From contig OZ038436.1 of the NCBI GenBank assembly GCA_964036275.1, positions 4,682,936-4,746,935 of the forward strand: a DNA stretch of 64,000 nucleotides, in the 5' to 3' direction. Positions 35,601 through 45,672 of the stretch are shown here, piece after piece. The position numbers and the translations under genes are program-made. How positions within the stretch are numbered: the stretch's first letter is position 1; each line of letters starts with the position of its first letter. The notes under the pieces were generated by a model, which was not told where the DNA came from, did not search any database, and was given only the letters and a program-made list of their open reading frames with translations. Origin of the DNA: Litoditis marina (lineage: Eukaryota; Nematoda; Chromadorea; Rhabditida; Rhabditidae).

Positions 35601-38600
35601 TTTCGGCATAAAAATAGCGCGTTTTTCTGGCTATTGAAACAACTTCACTAGCGTATGATTTCTTCTCTACATATTCACTGCTTGAAAAAGGACGATTATG
35701 TGGACCAATTTCGTGTCAAAGGTCCTTTAAACAGCAATTGAAAAATGTATTGCAGTTCAAAGGACTGAACCGTTGCGATTGGACCACATAATCGTCCTTC
35801 GTTATTTCTATGAATACTCATACCAATTGGGCAGGGGATGAAATTGTAAGGGGCATAATACAATTGACTCAGCGCGAAGCTTCTTATATTATGCCTGAAA
35901 CATAGAACCAATCTCCACCATCAGTGGGAAGAACAGCAAAATGCAAATCTGACTGAAGACCTTGCACCCTTACAGCGATGTCCATACTCCAGTAAGGTTG
36001 TCCGAATAGTCAGAAAAATTAACGGACTACTTTTTAGCGGAAAAGATAAAAATCGGTCTACTTTTGATGAAAAATCTTAAATTTTCACGTGTTTACATCA
36101 TAAAACGGTAATATTTTCGTCGCTTATTCACACCTTAGTAAGGTTTGTATGGCGATGTCCCGTGTGCGTGTTTATGATGCAAGTTTGCAAGTCATTTGAT
36201 GTAACTTTTTCAGTAACAGTAACACTACCAACATCACTATGTAGCATCGTGATGTAACTAATAAAACCTGAAAACTTGAAACAATGAAACAACGGGTCGC
36301 ATAAAATGCGGGAAACCAACCGAGACTATATAACGAGGAATCGATTGAATGCGAGTCAGTTGTGTCCATTAATGACGTCATCGAAGGCAGTGATGGCCCC
36401 AGCGAAACACTATGGCGACGATGAGCTGAAATCAGAAAATCCATATCAAAAAATCCATCAATGGAAAAATCAATATCTGGCACCGTTGCAACATGTAATG
36501 TATTTTATTTCAATGAAAAGCAGACCCTCTCCCTGAATTATCATAAGAAGTTACCGAGTGGGTATGTTATCCATAATGGTAACGTACAAACGTACCGCAG
36601 AAAAGTAGTCACCCCACCCAATCACCTAGGCACTTCGCACTTCTGATGACAAACTTGCGAACTTTCTATAGTTAGACATGCAGCTGCTCGTTTTCAAGAG
36701 ACCTTTCCTGTAGAAAATCTGAGTAGGCAGTAATGCTCGAAAGAACCAATCACTATTGTTAGAAAAGAAACGCCTCCCATTCCACTCAGTTTTGTAGTTT
36801 GATCACTTATACAAAACATCTGGTTTTCACTTGTAAATTGTAATTCAATTTCTGTGCACAACAGAGTCGCCCTCAGAAATGGATCGCAATGACGTGATCT
36901 CCCGTCCACGTCACTTGAACCGGTAATATTGCTAAAGATAAATAGACACAGACAAAACGAATGACACTGTCAACCTTACTTATGTGCTTAATCATAAAGC
37001 CTGGTTCTTGTATCGTTGTTACATTGTATAATAATACAATAATAATAATAGTATTAATACAACTGACACCGCGTGGACTGACTGCCGCTATCCGTGTGAA
37101 TACTGGCGGCAGACGGTCTTTTCGACTTCTTCTCGAATCCAAGTGAAACGAAAGCATCGTCGGGATCTCCATTCGGATCTCCAATCAACTCTTCCGATTC
37201 TAAAGACAAAACCAATTCATTTTTCATGTTTTTCACTCAGAAAGGACCGAGTAAACACGTTTTTCTCAATAATCATCTATCCCAAAACATAAAACTGAGC
37301 TGATTTTGAGGTGTAGCTAAAGTTTGATTTCATTCATGATCTAGACTTCTAGAGATAAGTTTCATTGAGTTATAGGTGTTTCCATATTGATTATGAGTAC
37401 GATAGTATTACCCCCCCCCCCCCCCCCCCCCCCCTATAACGACTCTTCTCACCTCTCATAGAACTCTACCAATTTCCATATTGCTTATCATAGATAACCC
37501 CCCCCCCCCGAATAACCCTCCCCACCTCTCATTTGTTCCTCGTCAATTTCGTCCAAATTTCTCTCCACCAACACCATGAGATCTCCGGTGGTTTGTTGTA
37601 GAAAACGAGTCACCTGCCGTTCACTTCTGATGGGGACATTGTTGATGGCCACCAGACTGTCACCTGAAACATAATACAACATAAACATATTAGTATCATT
37701 ATTAGTTATATGTCATTTTTAGCCAACTGGACGGAAAACCTGGAACACAGAGAGAGACAAAAGAAAGACCTTAAAGGAGGACGATCATGTGGTCCAATCG
37801 CAACACTTCAGTCCTTTAAACTGCAATACACTTTCCAATTGCAGTCTAAAGGACCGTTGACATGATGTTGGTCCACATACTCGCCCTTCTTTAAATGAGG
37901 TCATAGGTGGATAAAACTATCTGTGTCTCAGAGCAGCAAACTACAAACTCGAACTGTTCACGTCGTCCACCGGTTAATTTGTTGAGCGTACGGGACTATA
38001 GTTTCATGTCTCAGACGAAACCACACAGCCGTAATAAATACGTCAAAATGCATGATTCAAAATCAGTCAAAACGTTCCTATATAGGCGTGAAGAAAGCTA
38101 GTGTTTGATTAGTTCTGACTATTCGGACAACATTACCGTAGTATGTGTATAGAATTGAATCGATAACTTTCTAAATTCAACCAACCCGGTTTGAGCATAG
38201 CCTTGTCCGCCAGACTTCCCTCGTCTACGGTCGAAATTCGAACGGGACGGGGGCCAAGTGAGGGCGCAGTAGAGGTGGAGGGCTGGAAATGGGGGAAGGT
38301 CAAAGGTCAGGTCAAAAGGGTTTGGTCGAAGGTCAAGGCTTAGTTGAATCAACTATCAACCGATTCAATAGAGTGTGAAAAAACCGTTTCGATCACAGAA
38401 ACGAAATACCCCACTAAACCATACGGAACATATTGATGTGGATGATCGGCATGCACTCCTGATTGGCGAACATGTTCAAAGCCAAAACCCCTTCAACTAC
38501 AATCTGTTCCAAAGTTCCGAGGAACTCTCTTCACTCAATCACCAGTAAGGTCTGACTAAGCTACAAAAGTCCGTTTTCTTATGTAAACACGTGAAAATGT

Positions 38601-41600
38601 ACGCTTTTTCATCAAAAGTAGACCGATTGGTGTCTTTTCGGCAAGAATGTAGTCCGTTTTTTTTTCAATTTTGTCTGACTATTCGGACAACTTTACTGGG
38701 GTATGTCTTCATTACTCTATTCTTCACGTCAATATTAAAACACCTCTGAAACCTCGTTATTTGGTATATATACTGTTAGTCAATTGCAGAGTCACGTGAA
38801 ACATGTTGAACACAGCAGAACTCAGGAACGAGCAATGACAAAGTGCACACTTCCTCATTGGAATGCTAATTTTACGTGACTTCTCCATTTACTAGTATAG
38901 TTTATAAGCCCAATATAGCAACTGACCTTTTCGAATGTGATTCCAATAGGCTCGTTCAGGTCATATCGCGAGAATACCAACATGACGCTCAGAGCGTGAG
39001 CCACGTTCCGGGAAGTGTTCTGCAGAAAAGGACGCTGGTCTGAAATTAAGCTATACCATGAAAGGAATCGTTACAGTATGAACATTTAGATGCAAACCAC
39101 ACATCAGTAAAGTAAGACTACCGTACAACAGAATATGATAGAAAATTCACTCGAATGTTTCGGCTAAGTTATATAAAGGAATGTGTTCCGGTCGTTTGAT
39201 TTGAGTAAACTGTTGTATTGTAGCACTAGCACAACCCGCTGGGTAGGGGTGTTACATGTTCCATGTTAATGGTTGCTACTAATGCATTCGAATGTTGCAG
39301 TTGCACCTTAAGGATAAGGATTCACTCATATTTCTAATATAACAGACTACCAGCACAATCAACATAACAAATAGCAATTACATACCCATGGTGAGTGTAC
39401 AGTACACATCCCAGTTCTCTCGGTCCTTCTCTATCAAATCCGTCTTCAATCGAGTACATTGCAGGACAGTAACCTCAAGTCCTCCCTCCAACTTTATATG
39501 GGCAAAGGCACCTGAAAAATATGAAATATAATATAATTACAATTTACATAACGTTACTAGATATTATAACATATAAAAAAGAGCTATAGTTTAATTACAA
39601 TTCCCATAAGGTTACTAAATACTATAACATATAACAAAAGAGCCCTCATTCCTTGTAACATTTAAAATGACTGCAAAACTGAATCTGGAGTAACTCAAGA
39701 GATCCTCGACCTCGATTGATTCGCCTTCTTCATCTCACCAATGTTATGGACAAAATCGTGTGTGAAAAAAGACGTGAGTAACGTGCGCTAACGTACTGAG
39801 TGGCGGCGATGCCTGCAGCAGAGGGTTGGGAAACACGGGTCGATATCGTATTTTGTAGTTTGGCCAGACGTGTTTTCGTTGCAGGGCCCTCCGAATGGAC
39901 TCCTTTATCAGCGGGATGATACGCTTCAACTGGTGGCCCTGGATCTGAGAACTGATCTGAAAACAACAACACGGATTACAACTGGTTCTATAAAACAGGG
40001 TTACAACTAGTAAGACCAGACGTATACAAACAACCCTAGACGATGTCTGAACTTTGATCACCCAAAATTCATGAAAAACTCCAAATTCAGATAATCACCC
40101 AAAAATCGTCGAAATTGGGTGATTATCTGGATTTTGAACAAAATATATCATTTTGATCACCCAAAAAATAGATATTTACACCATTTTTCGTTCTGTCACC
40201 CAGAATTTAGAGAGTCGTCTAACAATTGTAAACGTCTGAGTAAGACAATCTAGATTACAACTAGTAAAACTGCCAGCATTAAAACGTGTAATACTGCAAG
40301 GATCCCCACTTGTAATACTGACATTATTGGAACTATTAAGTAGTATTTAAATTCTCTCTTTTCCTGCTCTCGGTATCCATATTTTCATTCTCTCTCGAAG
40401 GAGTGTTCCCGACTGGTTATAGATGTAGCTGGTAGCAACCATCATGCTACCAGGGCCCCCCTGCCACACTGCCACCTCCCTGCTCCCAGCCTGACCCACT
40501 GGATGCATCTTACCGACGAGTTGAACACATCTCAGAAAAGTTGGCGCTAATTGGCCGGAGTTAGCCGCGAATTTCAGAAACTACCGTAACCCAAAAATTC
40601 AAATTCGAGCGTTTTGATCTAAAAATCATATTTATCAACAACCAAATTGGCTACTTTGATTGCAGACATTCAATTTAAACCTTGAACATCTCTAGTTGTT
40701 CGCTTGAAGGGGCAAAAAAAGCTATTCGCTGTAATTCAACAAAGTACGATTGCAAGCACTGAAGACACGATTTTTCGACGTTATTTCATTTTGAACTGTT
40801 TTGAATCACCGCGTAGAACAGTGAATGCATGTTCCTGAAACTCTATTTCACCCACTGAGAGAGATTGGAACTATTGATCAGAGTTACCCACCAAGAGGCG
40901 AATCGGAATTCGTAATTTGACGTTATGACCACAGATTCGTGTTTTTAAGGATTTACATTGCTTATAACAATGAAATGCATCCAATTCAGACAAAACAAAT
41001 GTTAATTCGTTGTGCTAAAGAAGCAAGAGAGATGGTTTACCGTGCAAATCCTAAAAACACGATTGGAAGCAATCATTGAGAAATTTTCGGCTTTCTTTCG
41101 TCCAGTTTCTGAATTTTTTGCCAACTGTCAGAACACTGAATATAAGTCTGTAGGCTTCATTCCACCCGAAAAACGCAGAAAAACGGTCAAAAAAACGTCT
41201 TCGGATTACGGTATGCACCCGATTTTAGCGGCTAATTGGCTGCAATTGAAAAAATTGGCTGGCCAATTGGCTGGGCCCTGTCTGAGATTTGATTTTCTTA
41301 TTCTGTACCATATTCTTCCTCCATATGTTTTTGTACCGTTGCACATTTTGTGTAATAAAATATTATAAAAAATATATATTAGTAATAATGACGAGATTGC
41401 AACTTTGCAGCTTGTATCACAACAAACAACACGTTTTACTACTAGTACTAGTACAACAAGCATGAATACAACCAGGGTAAAGCTCTACAAGACTCTAAAA
41501 CAAAATGTCCTTCCGACATGTCGGTAAGCGCAAAAGCAACCAGTTTTTCGAAATCGATTCTCGAAAAGAATAGCTTACGTGCTTAGAGTTGAACTTTATC

Positions 41601-44600
41601 TATTAGACTTTCAGACGGTTATTGTCTAATATTTCCTCGAAAATTAAGCTGTGTGTTCTTGATGCTTAACATCACTTCAGAACTACAGTTCCAGTTCTGT
41701 AATAGGTCAAAAATTAAGAATAGTAGGTCAAAGGTTAAACTCACGTCAGTCTCAAAAACGGGAGCCGAGACGAAGGACATTGTCCAATGGTTGAACGGCT
41801 TTCGCGAGAGAATTATGCGCACCAGGCCGGCTAGTTTTGTTATCTGCAAAAAACCTTTGGTTGTGATAACTTCGTCGACGTGGTGAAATCATAGAAATCA
41901 AAAAAAAAACTACACAAATAGTGATATTTATTAATCTCTATCTCCTATTTGAACTGATGTAATTGAACAATGTAATTGGAAATAGTCCCATTTGAGATGA
42001 AAATCTGACTGAAGCTCTAGGAAAAAATGTTTTTCTCCGAAACACCGCTAAAAATGTGTTTAAAACGTCAGGATAGAGTCATAGTTTCTAATTGTTTTGG
42101 AAAACAAATCCTAGTTAGTTCAAAAAGAGGACTAGATCAATTTCAGATGTTCTTATGACAAGATCCCACCAGGAACCAAGTTACCACCAAAGTGTGATCA
42201 ACAGCGAATAAAACTTATAATTGCTGTATACTTGATGTGAATTGAATAGTCACATGAAGTTAGCATTATAATGAGGTATCGTGCACTTTACCAATGTCCA
42301 TTTCTGAGTTCTGCTGTGTTTAACATGTTTCACGTGACTGTGTAATTGACTAACAATATATACTGACCTTAATAGATAGATTTGCATTCTTTCCGAACAT
42401 GGTTGTCACGTCAATCGAAGTCTCGAATCCACCAGTATAATCCACGTCCACAACAAAGATTATCTTCTGAAAAACATCTCTTATTAACTTATTATTTATT
42501 TCTGTTCTCAAGTTTACCAGAAATTACCCTTTTCAGTTTCAAACTTGTTTTTTTTGTTTTCTAGTTATGTCCAAGTTGTAAGTTGGAATTGACCCTCCCC
42601 AAAGTGTGAGTGGTTAGTGGTTTATGACTGAAAAAGTGCGCCAAAGTGAGTTTAGCGTAAGGGGGGGGGGGTGCTGATTAGGCCCTATTGTGTGAGTAAG
42701 CTAGTACGCGTCTATAGGGCATAGAGGCAAGGGGCAATAACATACCATTCTTGGAAAAGGAGCCCATTTTGGAATGAAATACGTCAAATTCTCTGAATCC
42801 GCATCAGAAAATGCAAAATTATATCAAACTTTGCAGAAAATCCCTGATCTTTCAGACTTTAGCAACTAGCCAACCAAAGCCGCACGAAGCGCTTGAATAT
42901 CAAAGTTTAATCTTTCAACTGTATAACGTTTTATTGAGAGTCTCTTCAAAAAAAGAGAAAAAAATTCAAACAACCGCAGAAACTGACCTCGAACACATTT
43001 TTATCCTCCGACATTTCCACATTTTCCACTCGAATCGCATTGAGAGAAGGGAACTTTGTGCCGAGCGAGAGGTCACGGATTCGAATTTCCTAAACACATC
43101 AATATAAATAATTAACGAAATTATAATACTTTTTTAATACAAGCTTCACATGCCACTTAAGAACTAATAATGTTCCTTTATTTCAGTTCGTTCATAAGCC
43201 GGAACTTCATTATAGATGATAGCTTCAAGGATGAAAACTAGTGAAGAAAAAATGAAATGGTGGTGTTATCAGCCCCGACTCCCAGAGTGCGCGATTCCCT
43301 ATTTGTCGCCAGTGAAGACCAACAATAGCGTATTGAAAAGAACGAGGATAACTTTATATGAAAAGGGTCACATCTTACTGGCGTGTGTTTATCATACGTG
43401 AGGCGACTTTGTTGTGATTGTTGTGAAGAAAAATTTATTGAACATCGGGTGTTTTACTTGGGTAACGAAACCACAAAACAGGGTGGGGATTAGGTTTTCG
43501 CCGGTAAAATGTGAATTTCGTTGAATGTGGGAGGTTCAAAATTCGGATTGTAATAAAAATAATGGAGCATCAAACAAAGTTGTCCGATGTTTGACCTCAA
43601 CTTACTATTGTTATTATACATTTAACCAACCTGTAGTAATCTTCCTGCCGCCGACCTAGTTGCGATGTCATTCAACTCCATCTGAAGACGTTTATGAACC
43701 CATCTGGAAGGATTTAATACATTCCTTTATATACATTCTCTGAGAAATCCAGCTGAAGAACAAGTAAAATAGCTACGTTTTGTTCAACATGTACCTGGGC
43801 AATTGTTATGTTGTCTTTTTTAGCTATGAAGCATTAAAAAAATGGAAGGATTCTCACTAGAATCACGTGACTACTTGAGCGTCGAGCACATGACAGAAAC
43901 AATGAAATACGTAACTACGGTGAAAAGAGAACATGTTCGAACCTTCTGAGCTGTCTAGTGTCCTTGTGTTCTTGATAGAACATATGAAGAAAGAGGGTGA
44001 GTGAGAAACAGGATTCCCACTTGGAAAGGCCTTGACCATCTTCACCAGACTTCAGAAATTGACGCAATTCCTGAACAGGAACTTTAACTCGCACAACAAT
44101 GTCAACTAATATTGGTGAATTAGGTTAATATCAATGGGAAAAACCCATACACCAGTAATGTTGTCCGAATAGTCAGAAAGGTTCAAAAAACGGACTACTT
44201 TCTAGCCGAAAAGATGAGAATCGGTCTACCTTTGAGGAAAAATCCTACATTTTCACGTGTTTACATCTAAAAACGGATTACTTATTGTCGCTTAGTCGGA
44301 CCTTACTGGAGTATGGAAAAACCGCAACATGTGCCAGAAACGTTTACTGCCGAGTTTGCTATCAAAAAGCACTGAGTATCATTCTTGATCATGATTTCCA
44401 TATCAAAAGCCTAACCAATGAAAATGATGACTAATTAGGCGATCCTTCAGCTTAAAGCCAAAAAGAACATTTTATCATTCAAACATGACGCCGACCGCAG
44501 CACAGACATAGTAGCAACTCTTTCTGTTCACTTGAATTTTCCCCGCCCGTACAAAAGAACCAACCTCTGGAATTTGTATGGGTTTGAATTGGTCAATGAA

Positions 44601-44705
44601 GGGAGGCGGAGGGGAGACGGGACCCCACGGATCCACTATTATCACATAGAGAACGAAGAGCACGATGCTGATCCCAACTAATACGCCGGCAAAAAAGGCC
44701 AACAT
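20536..44705 (-). CDS. PDZD8: PDZD8-like ER membrane contact-site / lipid-transfer protein, complete 32-exon gene
   Basis: Seen: exons (5' to 3') 44532-44705, 43943-44070, 43631-43703, 42988-43089, 42368-42466, 41745-41843, 39797-39956, 39386-39511, 38927-39039, 38186-38282, 37526-37663, 37083-37199, 36321-36425, 35386-35503, 34319-34404, 33766-33887, 33008-33139, 30628-30774, 29115-29209, 28559-28679, 27876-28052, 26714-26832, 25924-26061, 24927-25051, 24267-24433, 23965-24052, 23524-23693, 23020-23193, 22231-22296, 21769-21858, 21330-21431, 20536-20667. All junctions are GT-AG with matching phase, totalling 3,900 nt (1,299 aa plus TAA). Domain order TM-SMP-C2-PDZ-C2-C1-helix matches animal PDZD8 (human about 1,150 aa). 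Known: PDZD8 is an ER protein that moves lipids at contacts with mitochondria and late endosomes. The start is the ATG before the membrane anchor; TTTTCCAG at 44725 suggests trans-splicing or an upstream UTR exon. Least certain are the weak acceptor of exon 28 (23193) and the donor of exon 22. Confidence 0.95.
21330..24052 (-). other. PDZD8: PDZD8 exons 26-31: C-terminal basic and helical region
   Basis: Exon 27 (23524-23693) encodes a strongly basic run (SSRRTRIKNKVAEKFTSWRR). Exon 28 gives NLDVEERREKVNQQ and exon 29 IDVIQSAIAETKNGRLAAM; together they look like an amphipathic helix where PDZD8 has its coiled coil. Exon 30 encodes ERLQALAVLMLHYCAALQ, which matches human GERLQALTLLMIHYRAG closely. 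Exon 31 (21330-21431) is Ser-rich. Exons 28-32 are all in phase 0, so each can be skipped or swapped without breaking the frame. Exon 28 uses an unusual TTTAAAG acceptor. Confidence 0.88.
22447..22803. mobile_element. Inverted-repeat element with inner tandem repeats
   Basis: Ends TATATAAGACGCTGCAATCT and AGATTGCAGCGTCTTATATA are perfect inverted repeats. Inside, a unit of about 41 bp containing CAATGATTAATTTTTTGGGA is repeated on each side in opposite orientation. Lies in the PDZD8 intron between exons 28 and 29. Confidence 0.75.
24267..25051 (-). other. PDZD8: PDZD8 exons 24-25: C1-type zinc finger (about residues 960-1012)
   Basis: Exon 25 encodes PCAYCRGKIWLKTASYCQRC followed by LVICHSKC and a final Cys; exon 24 supplies the leading His (HDWSPW). 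The ligand order His960, Cys976, Cys979, Cys991, Cys994, His999, Cys1002, Cys1012 follows the C1 pattern. Two spacings (15 before the first Cys pair, 11 between Cys pairs) differ from the classical phorbol-ester C1 motif, so it is best called an atypical C1. In the family this domain binds membrane lipids or Rab7-type partners; that is family knowledge, not visible here. Confidence 0.92.
24506..24694. mobile_element. Hairpin element of about 190 bp
   Basis: Left arm TCTCGATTTAGAGCTTGGCT and right arm AGCCAAGCTCTAAATCGAGA are exact reverse complements; the inner AAATGGTTCCTGC/GTAACCATTT parts also pair. Intronic in PDZD8, between exons 24 and 25. Confidence 0.65.
25236..25348. mobile_element. 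MITE, AGGACGATTATGTGG family
   Basis: Near-perfect ends AAGGACGATTATGTGG and ATAATCGTCCTACTT inside a PDZD8 intron (between exons 23 and 24). Confidence 0.65.
26871..27240. repeat. G/C-run region in a PDZD8 intron
   Basis: Repeated short phrases of the type GGGGGGTCAAACTTCAA on either strand, with runs of 8-16 identical C or G (for example 16 C at 26891-26906). Capable of forming quadruplex structures and prone to assembly error. Confidence 0.6.
27339..27431. mobile_element. MITE, CATACACCAGTAAGGT family, internally deleted
   Basis: 93 bp with both ends intact (CATACACCAGTAAGG, CCTTGCTGGTGTATG) but a shortened middle; in the PDZD8 intron between exons 21 and 22. Confidence 0.65.
30243..30478. 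repeat. Inverted repeats of GCAACCGGGTTGCATGCAAC
   Basis: Nested palindromes built from AATGCAACC / GGTTGCATT flank a spacer of about 100 bp; related shorter forms at 1868-2020 and 16374-16455. Intronic in PDZD8. Confidence 0.6.
30785..31178. mobile_element. Foldback element, arms of about 150 bp
   Basis: Two long, almost perfect inverted arms (about 30785-30950 and 31015-31178) flank a spacer of about 65 bp. End motif is AAAAAGTGGGGGAACCAACA. The left arm begins about 10 bases from the 3' splice site of PDZD8 exon 18 (30774), so it sits where the branch site and polypyrimidine tract are expected. Confidence 0.75.
31540..32300. repeat. Tandem array, about 140-bp unit, GGCGCC-rich
   Basis: Six diverged units start with a palindromic core like TTGGCGCCAATTGGCGCCAG near 31548, 31686, 31831, 31971, 32110 and 32250 (spacing 138-145). 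Each core is followed by AT-rich DNA. The array lies in the PDZD8 intron between exons 17 and 18. Confidence 0.7.
33553..33726. mobile_element. AACCGGGTT inverted-repeat element
   Basis: About 175 bp in a PDZD8 intron. Half-sites such as ACCGGGTTACCTGGTTAACC are mirrored by GGTTAACCAGGTAACCCGGT. Degraded relatives lie at about 660-960, 3440-3660, 4840-5020, 15060-15400, 19300-19480, 20730-20830 and 59340-59410. Confidence 0.6.
35210..35255 (-). pseudogene. Tandem copy of the 3' end of PDZD8 exon 14 with its donor
   Basis: The end of exon 14 and its donor (35381-35420, minus strand reading ACAGATCTCAGGAGAACCAG then GTGAG) recurs about 170 bases downstream as a diverged copy (GCAGATCTCAAGAGGACCAG then GTGGGG). 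No acceptor or upstream exon part is duplicated with it, so it is probably a short intronic tandem duplication that keeps a decoy donor site. Confidence 0.6.
35685..35800. mobile_element. MITE, AGGACGATTATGTGG family
   Basis: Ends AAAGGACGATTATGTGGACC and GGACCACATAATCGTCCTT form a near-perfect terminal inverted repeat; intronic in PDZD8. Confidence 0.7.
35983..36151. mobile_element. MITE, CATACACCAGTAAGGT family
   Basis: Starts CCATACTCCAGTAAGG and ends TTAGTAAGGTTTGTATGG; flanked by GCGATGT and CGATGTCC, a likely target duplication. Intronic in PDZD8. Confidence 0.6.
37411..37434. repeat. 24-base poly-C run beside PDZD8 exon 11
   Basis: Uninterrupted C run on the plus strand (poly-G in the transcript), with a second run of 12 C at 37498-37509 just past the exon 11 donor. 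Length is likely unstable in sequencing. Confidence 0.8.
37526..37663 (-). CDS. PDZD8: PDZD8 exon 11: second half of PDZ domain
   Basis: Reads GDSLVAINNVPIRSERQVTR and then a basic/acidic helix and strand ending DLMVLVERNLDEIDEEQ. This matches the GD-L--I----I PDZ core and the final strand of PDZ domains (human PDZD8 has GDRLIAIGGVKI at this place). The exon lies between a 24-base C run (37411-37434) plus a 12-base C run just past its donor and a duplicated mobile element on the other side. Phases: takes 2 nt from exon 10, leaves 1 nt. Confidence 0.93.
37773..37893. mobile_element. MITE, AGGACGATTATGTGG family
   Basis: Ends AAAGGAGGACGATCATGTGG and CCACATACTCGCCCTTCTTT; inner TTTAAACTGCAATACA. 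Lies about 110 bases from the acceptor of PDZD8 exon 11. Confidence 0.6.
38420..38503 (-). CDS. PDZD8: Possible PDZD8 cassette exon (84 nt, phase 0/0)
   Basis: Between exons 9 and 10 there is an 84-nt segment open in the gene's frame, starting after GGAACAG and ending at ATG|GTTTAG. It encodes IVVEGVLALNMFANQE and 12 more residues. Inclusion would lengthen the first PDZ loop without shifting frame. The acceptor has a weak polypyrimidine tract and vertebrate PDZD8 has no obvious counterpart, so it is left out of the main model. Confidence 0.25.
38537..38704. mobile_element. MITE, CATACACCAGTAAGGT family
   Basis: About 168 bp with ends ATCACCAGTAAGGTCTGACT and GGACAACTTTACTGGGGTAT, and inner AGTAGTCCGTTTT; between PDZD8 exons 9 and 10. 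Confidence 0.6.
39797..44070 (-). other. PDZD8: PDZD8 exons 2-7: SMP lipid-transfer domain (about residues 76-275)
   Basis: Six exons encode the SMP (TULIP-superfamily) domain. Recognisable pieces are KWESCFSLTLFLHMF, ELNDIATRSAAGRLLQ, DYTGGFETSIDVTTMFGKN, KPFNHWTMSFVSAPVFETD and RKHVWPNYKIRYRPVFPN. Each aligns by eye to the matching segment of vertebrate PDZD8 (for example the FTHW..SFVEDP and PNYKIRF signatures). The known role of SMP domains is to form a hydrophobic groove that carries phospholipids between bilayers. The exons are short (73-160 nt). Introns here hold mobile-element remnants at 44144-44316 and 42230-42362. Confidence 0.92.
44144..44316. mobile_element. MITE, CATACACCAGTAAGGT family
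   Basis: Starts CCATACACCAGTAATG and ends ACCTTACTGGAGTATGG; flanked by AAAAAC on both sides. In intron 1 of PDZD8. Confidence 0.65.
44532..44705 (-). CDS. PDZD8: PDZD8 exon 1: N-terminal membrane anchor (residues 1-58)
   Basis: The first coding exon starts MLAFFAGVLVGISIVLFVLY, a single hydrophobic segment of about 25 residues. A Pro-rich stretch (DPWGPVSPPPP) and a short charged segment follow. In the PDZD8 family this segment anchors the protein in the ER membrane with the rest in the cytosol. The exon is preceded by TTTTCCAG at 44725-44732 and 19 nt of 5' leader that is open in frame, so an upstream coding exon cannot be strictly excluded. The donor is CAA|GTGAAC. Confidence 0.88.
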
Positions 44706-45599
44706 ACGGCCAAAAACGACGAATCTGGAAAATTCACAACAGAATATACGTTTTCAACCAGATTAAAAACACGTTAAAAACAACACACGCATGAGTTGCT
44801 GTGTATTATGTTATCTTGCTTAGACAAGTTAACCACTCGAAATGCAGCTTATTGGATGTCCACATATACACCCGGGAAGCAGCTATACTTCCTGCACTAA
44901 TATCAATGAAAATAGTGAACAAAACAAAAGAGAACTTCTTGAAAGATCTTAGAAAAATCATCCGAAACGAAATTAAAAATGGGCTGAGATATTTCTGAAT
45001 TGGAGCGCGTTTTCGCCAAAGAAAATCGTACGCTCCGCAGGTCCCCGCGCAGCGGTTTTATTCGCAATCGAGCAGAATGTGAAAATTCTAAAACACTCAA
45101 ATGTTGCACGATGCATTAATATAATCGCAAAACCCAACGTTAACCGTTAATGGTAAGGCAATCGTAAGGCAATTAATCAAATTCCAAAATAAATATGAAT
45201 GATATAAGATCTCCTCTACGGACAGTCCTTCTACGGTTGATATTGATACCATGTAATTGTAATTGAATCACAATAAAGTGATAAACCGATGAAATAGGCC
45301 GTACACAAAGTTATTATTTATCAAGATCGGGGCCCAGAATATATCAATATTTGCCACACTACAATGCTATTATCCAGTTATTTATAGCATGAAAGATTTA
45401 CGGAATACAAGTAGACGTTTTGCTACGATTTTTTGAATTTGTGCACTAACAGCCACACTTTAGATGTACTTTTCCATTCTAAGAACTAGTATCAGTATTT
45501 TGGGACAATAATCCTCGCTTTTGAAATATTTGAAAGACTACGAATGGCGCCAAGAACGGCCCAGAAACTCAATATATAGTGGCTGCCAAAACTATAACT

Positions 45600-45672
45600 T
45601 TATGTCTCTCGCAATCGAACCTGCGAGCAAAAGATTCGTAGCAGGGCGCTAACCACTGTGCTATTAGAGCAC
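45600..45672 (-). pseudogene. tRNA-like sequence (A and B box)
   Basis: Minus strand reads TAGCACAGTGGTTAGCG (A box) and CGCAGGTTCGATTGCG (B box with a paired T stem). The acceptor stem does not close cleanly, so probably not an active tRNA gene. A related sequence is at 62403-62450. Confidence 0.45.

Larger units (their letters stand above)
28559..37199 (-). other. PDZD8: PDZD8 exons 12-20: Ser/Thr-rich cytosolic linker (about residues 437-784)
   Basis: Nine exons encode a low-complexity, charged and Ser-rich region with no recognisable fold, in the same place as the long disordered linker of vertebrate PDZD8. Examples are GDPNGDPDDAFVSLGFEKK, RRHSVSLGPSLPSMTSLMD, EEGDELEDEIMLG, a Gly/Met-rich stretch, a Lys-rich block (DKKSKKKAKA), and SPETPSSSSSNGSPARSKS. 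All exon phases agree. The linker introns carry most of the repeats in the gene: an AACCGGGTT inverted repeat (33553-33726), the GGCGCC array (about 31540-32300) and a foldback element (30785-31178). Confidence 0.88.
38186..39511 (-). other. PDZD8: PDZD8 exons 8-10: first C2-like strand region and start of PDZ
   Basis: Exon 8 (39386-39511) reads LEGGLEVTVLQCTRLKTDL, the typical first strand of a C2-like beta sandwich directly after SMP, as in PDZD8. Exon 9 ends with NEPIGITFEK, which corresponds to the first PDZ strand. Exon 10 gives RISTVDEGSLADKAMLKPG, the PDZ stretch leading into the GDSL turn. Exon 9 joins exon 10 in phase 0. An extra in-frame 84-nt segment between them (38420-38503) could be a cassette exon and is listed separately. 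Confidence 0.88.

Noticed and set aside
41012..41368. 118-codon plus-strand ORF in a PDZD8 intron
   Set aside because: Low-complexity, contains repeat-derived TTGGCTGGCCAATTGGC motif and no splice or homology support.
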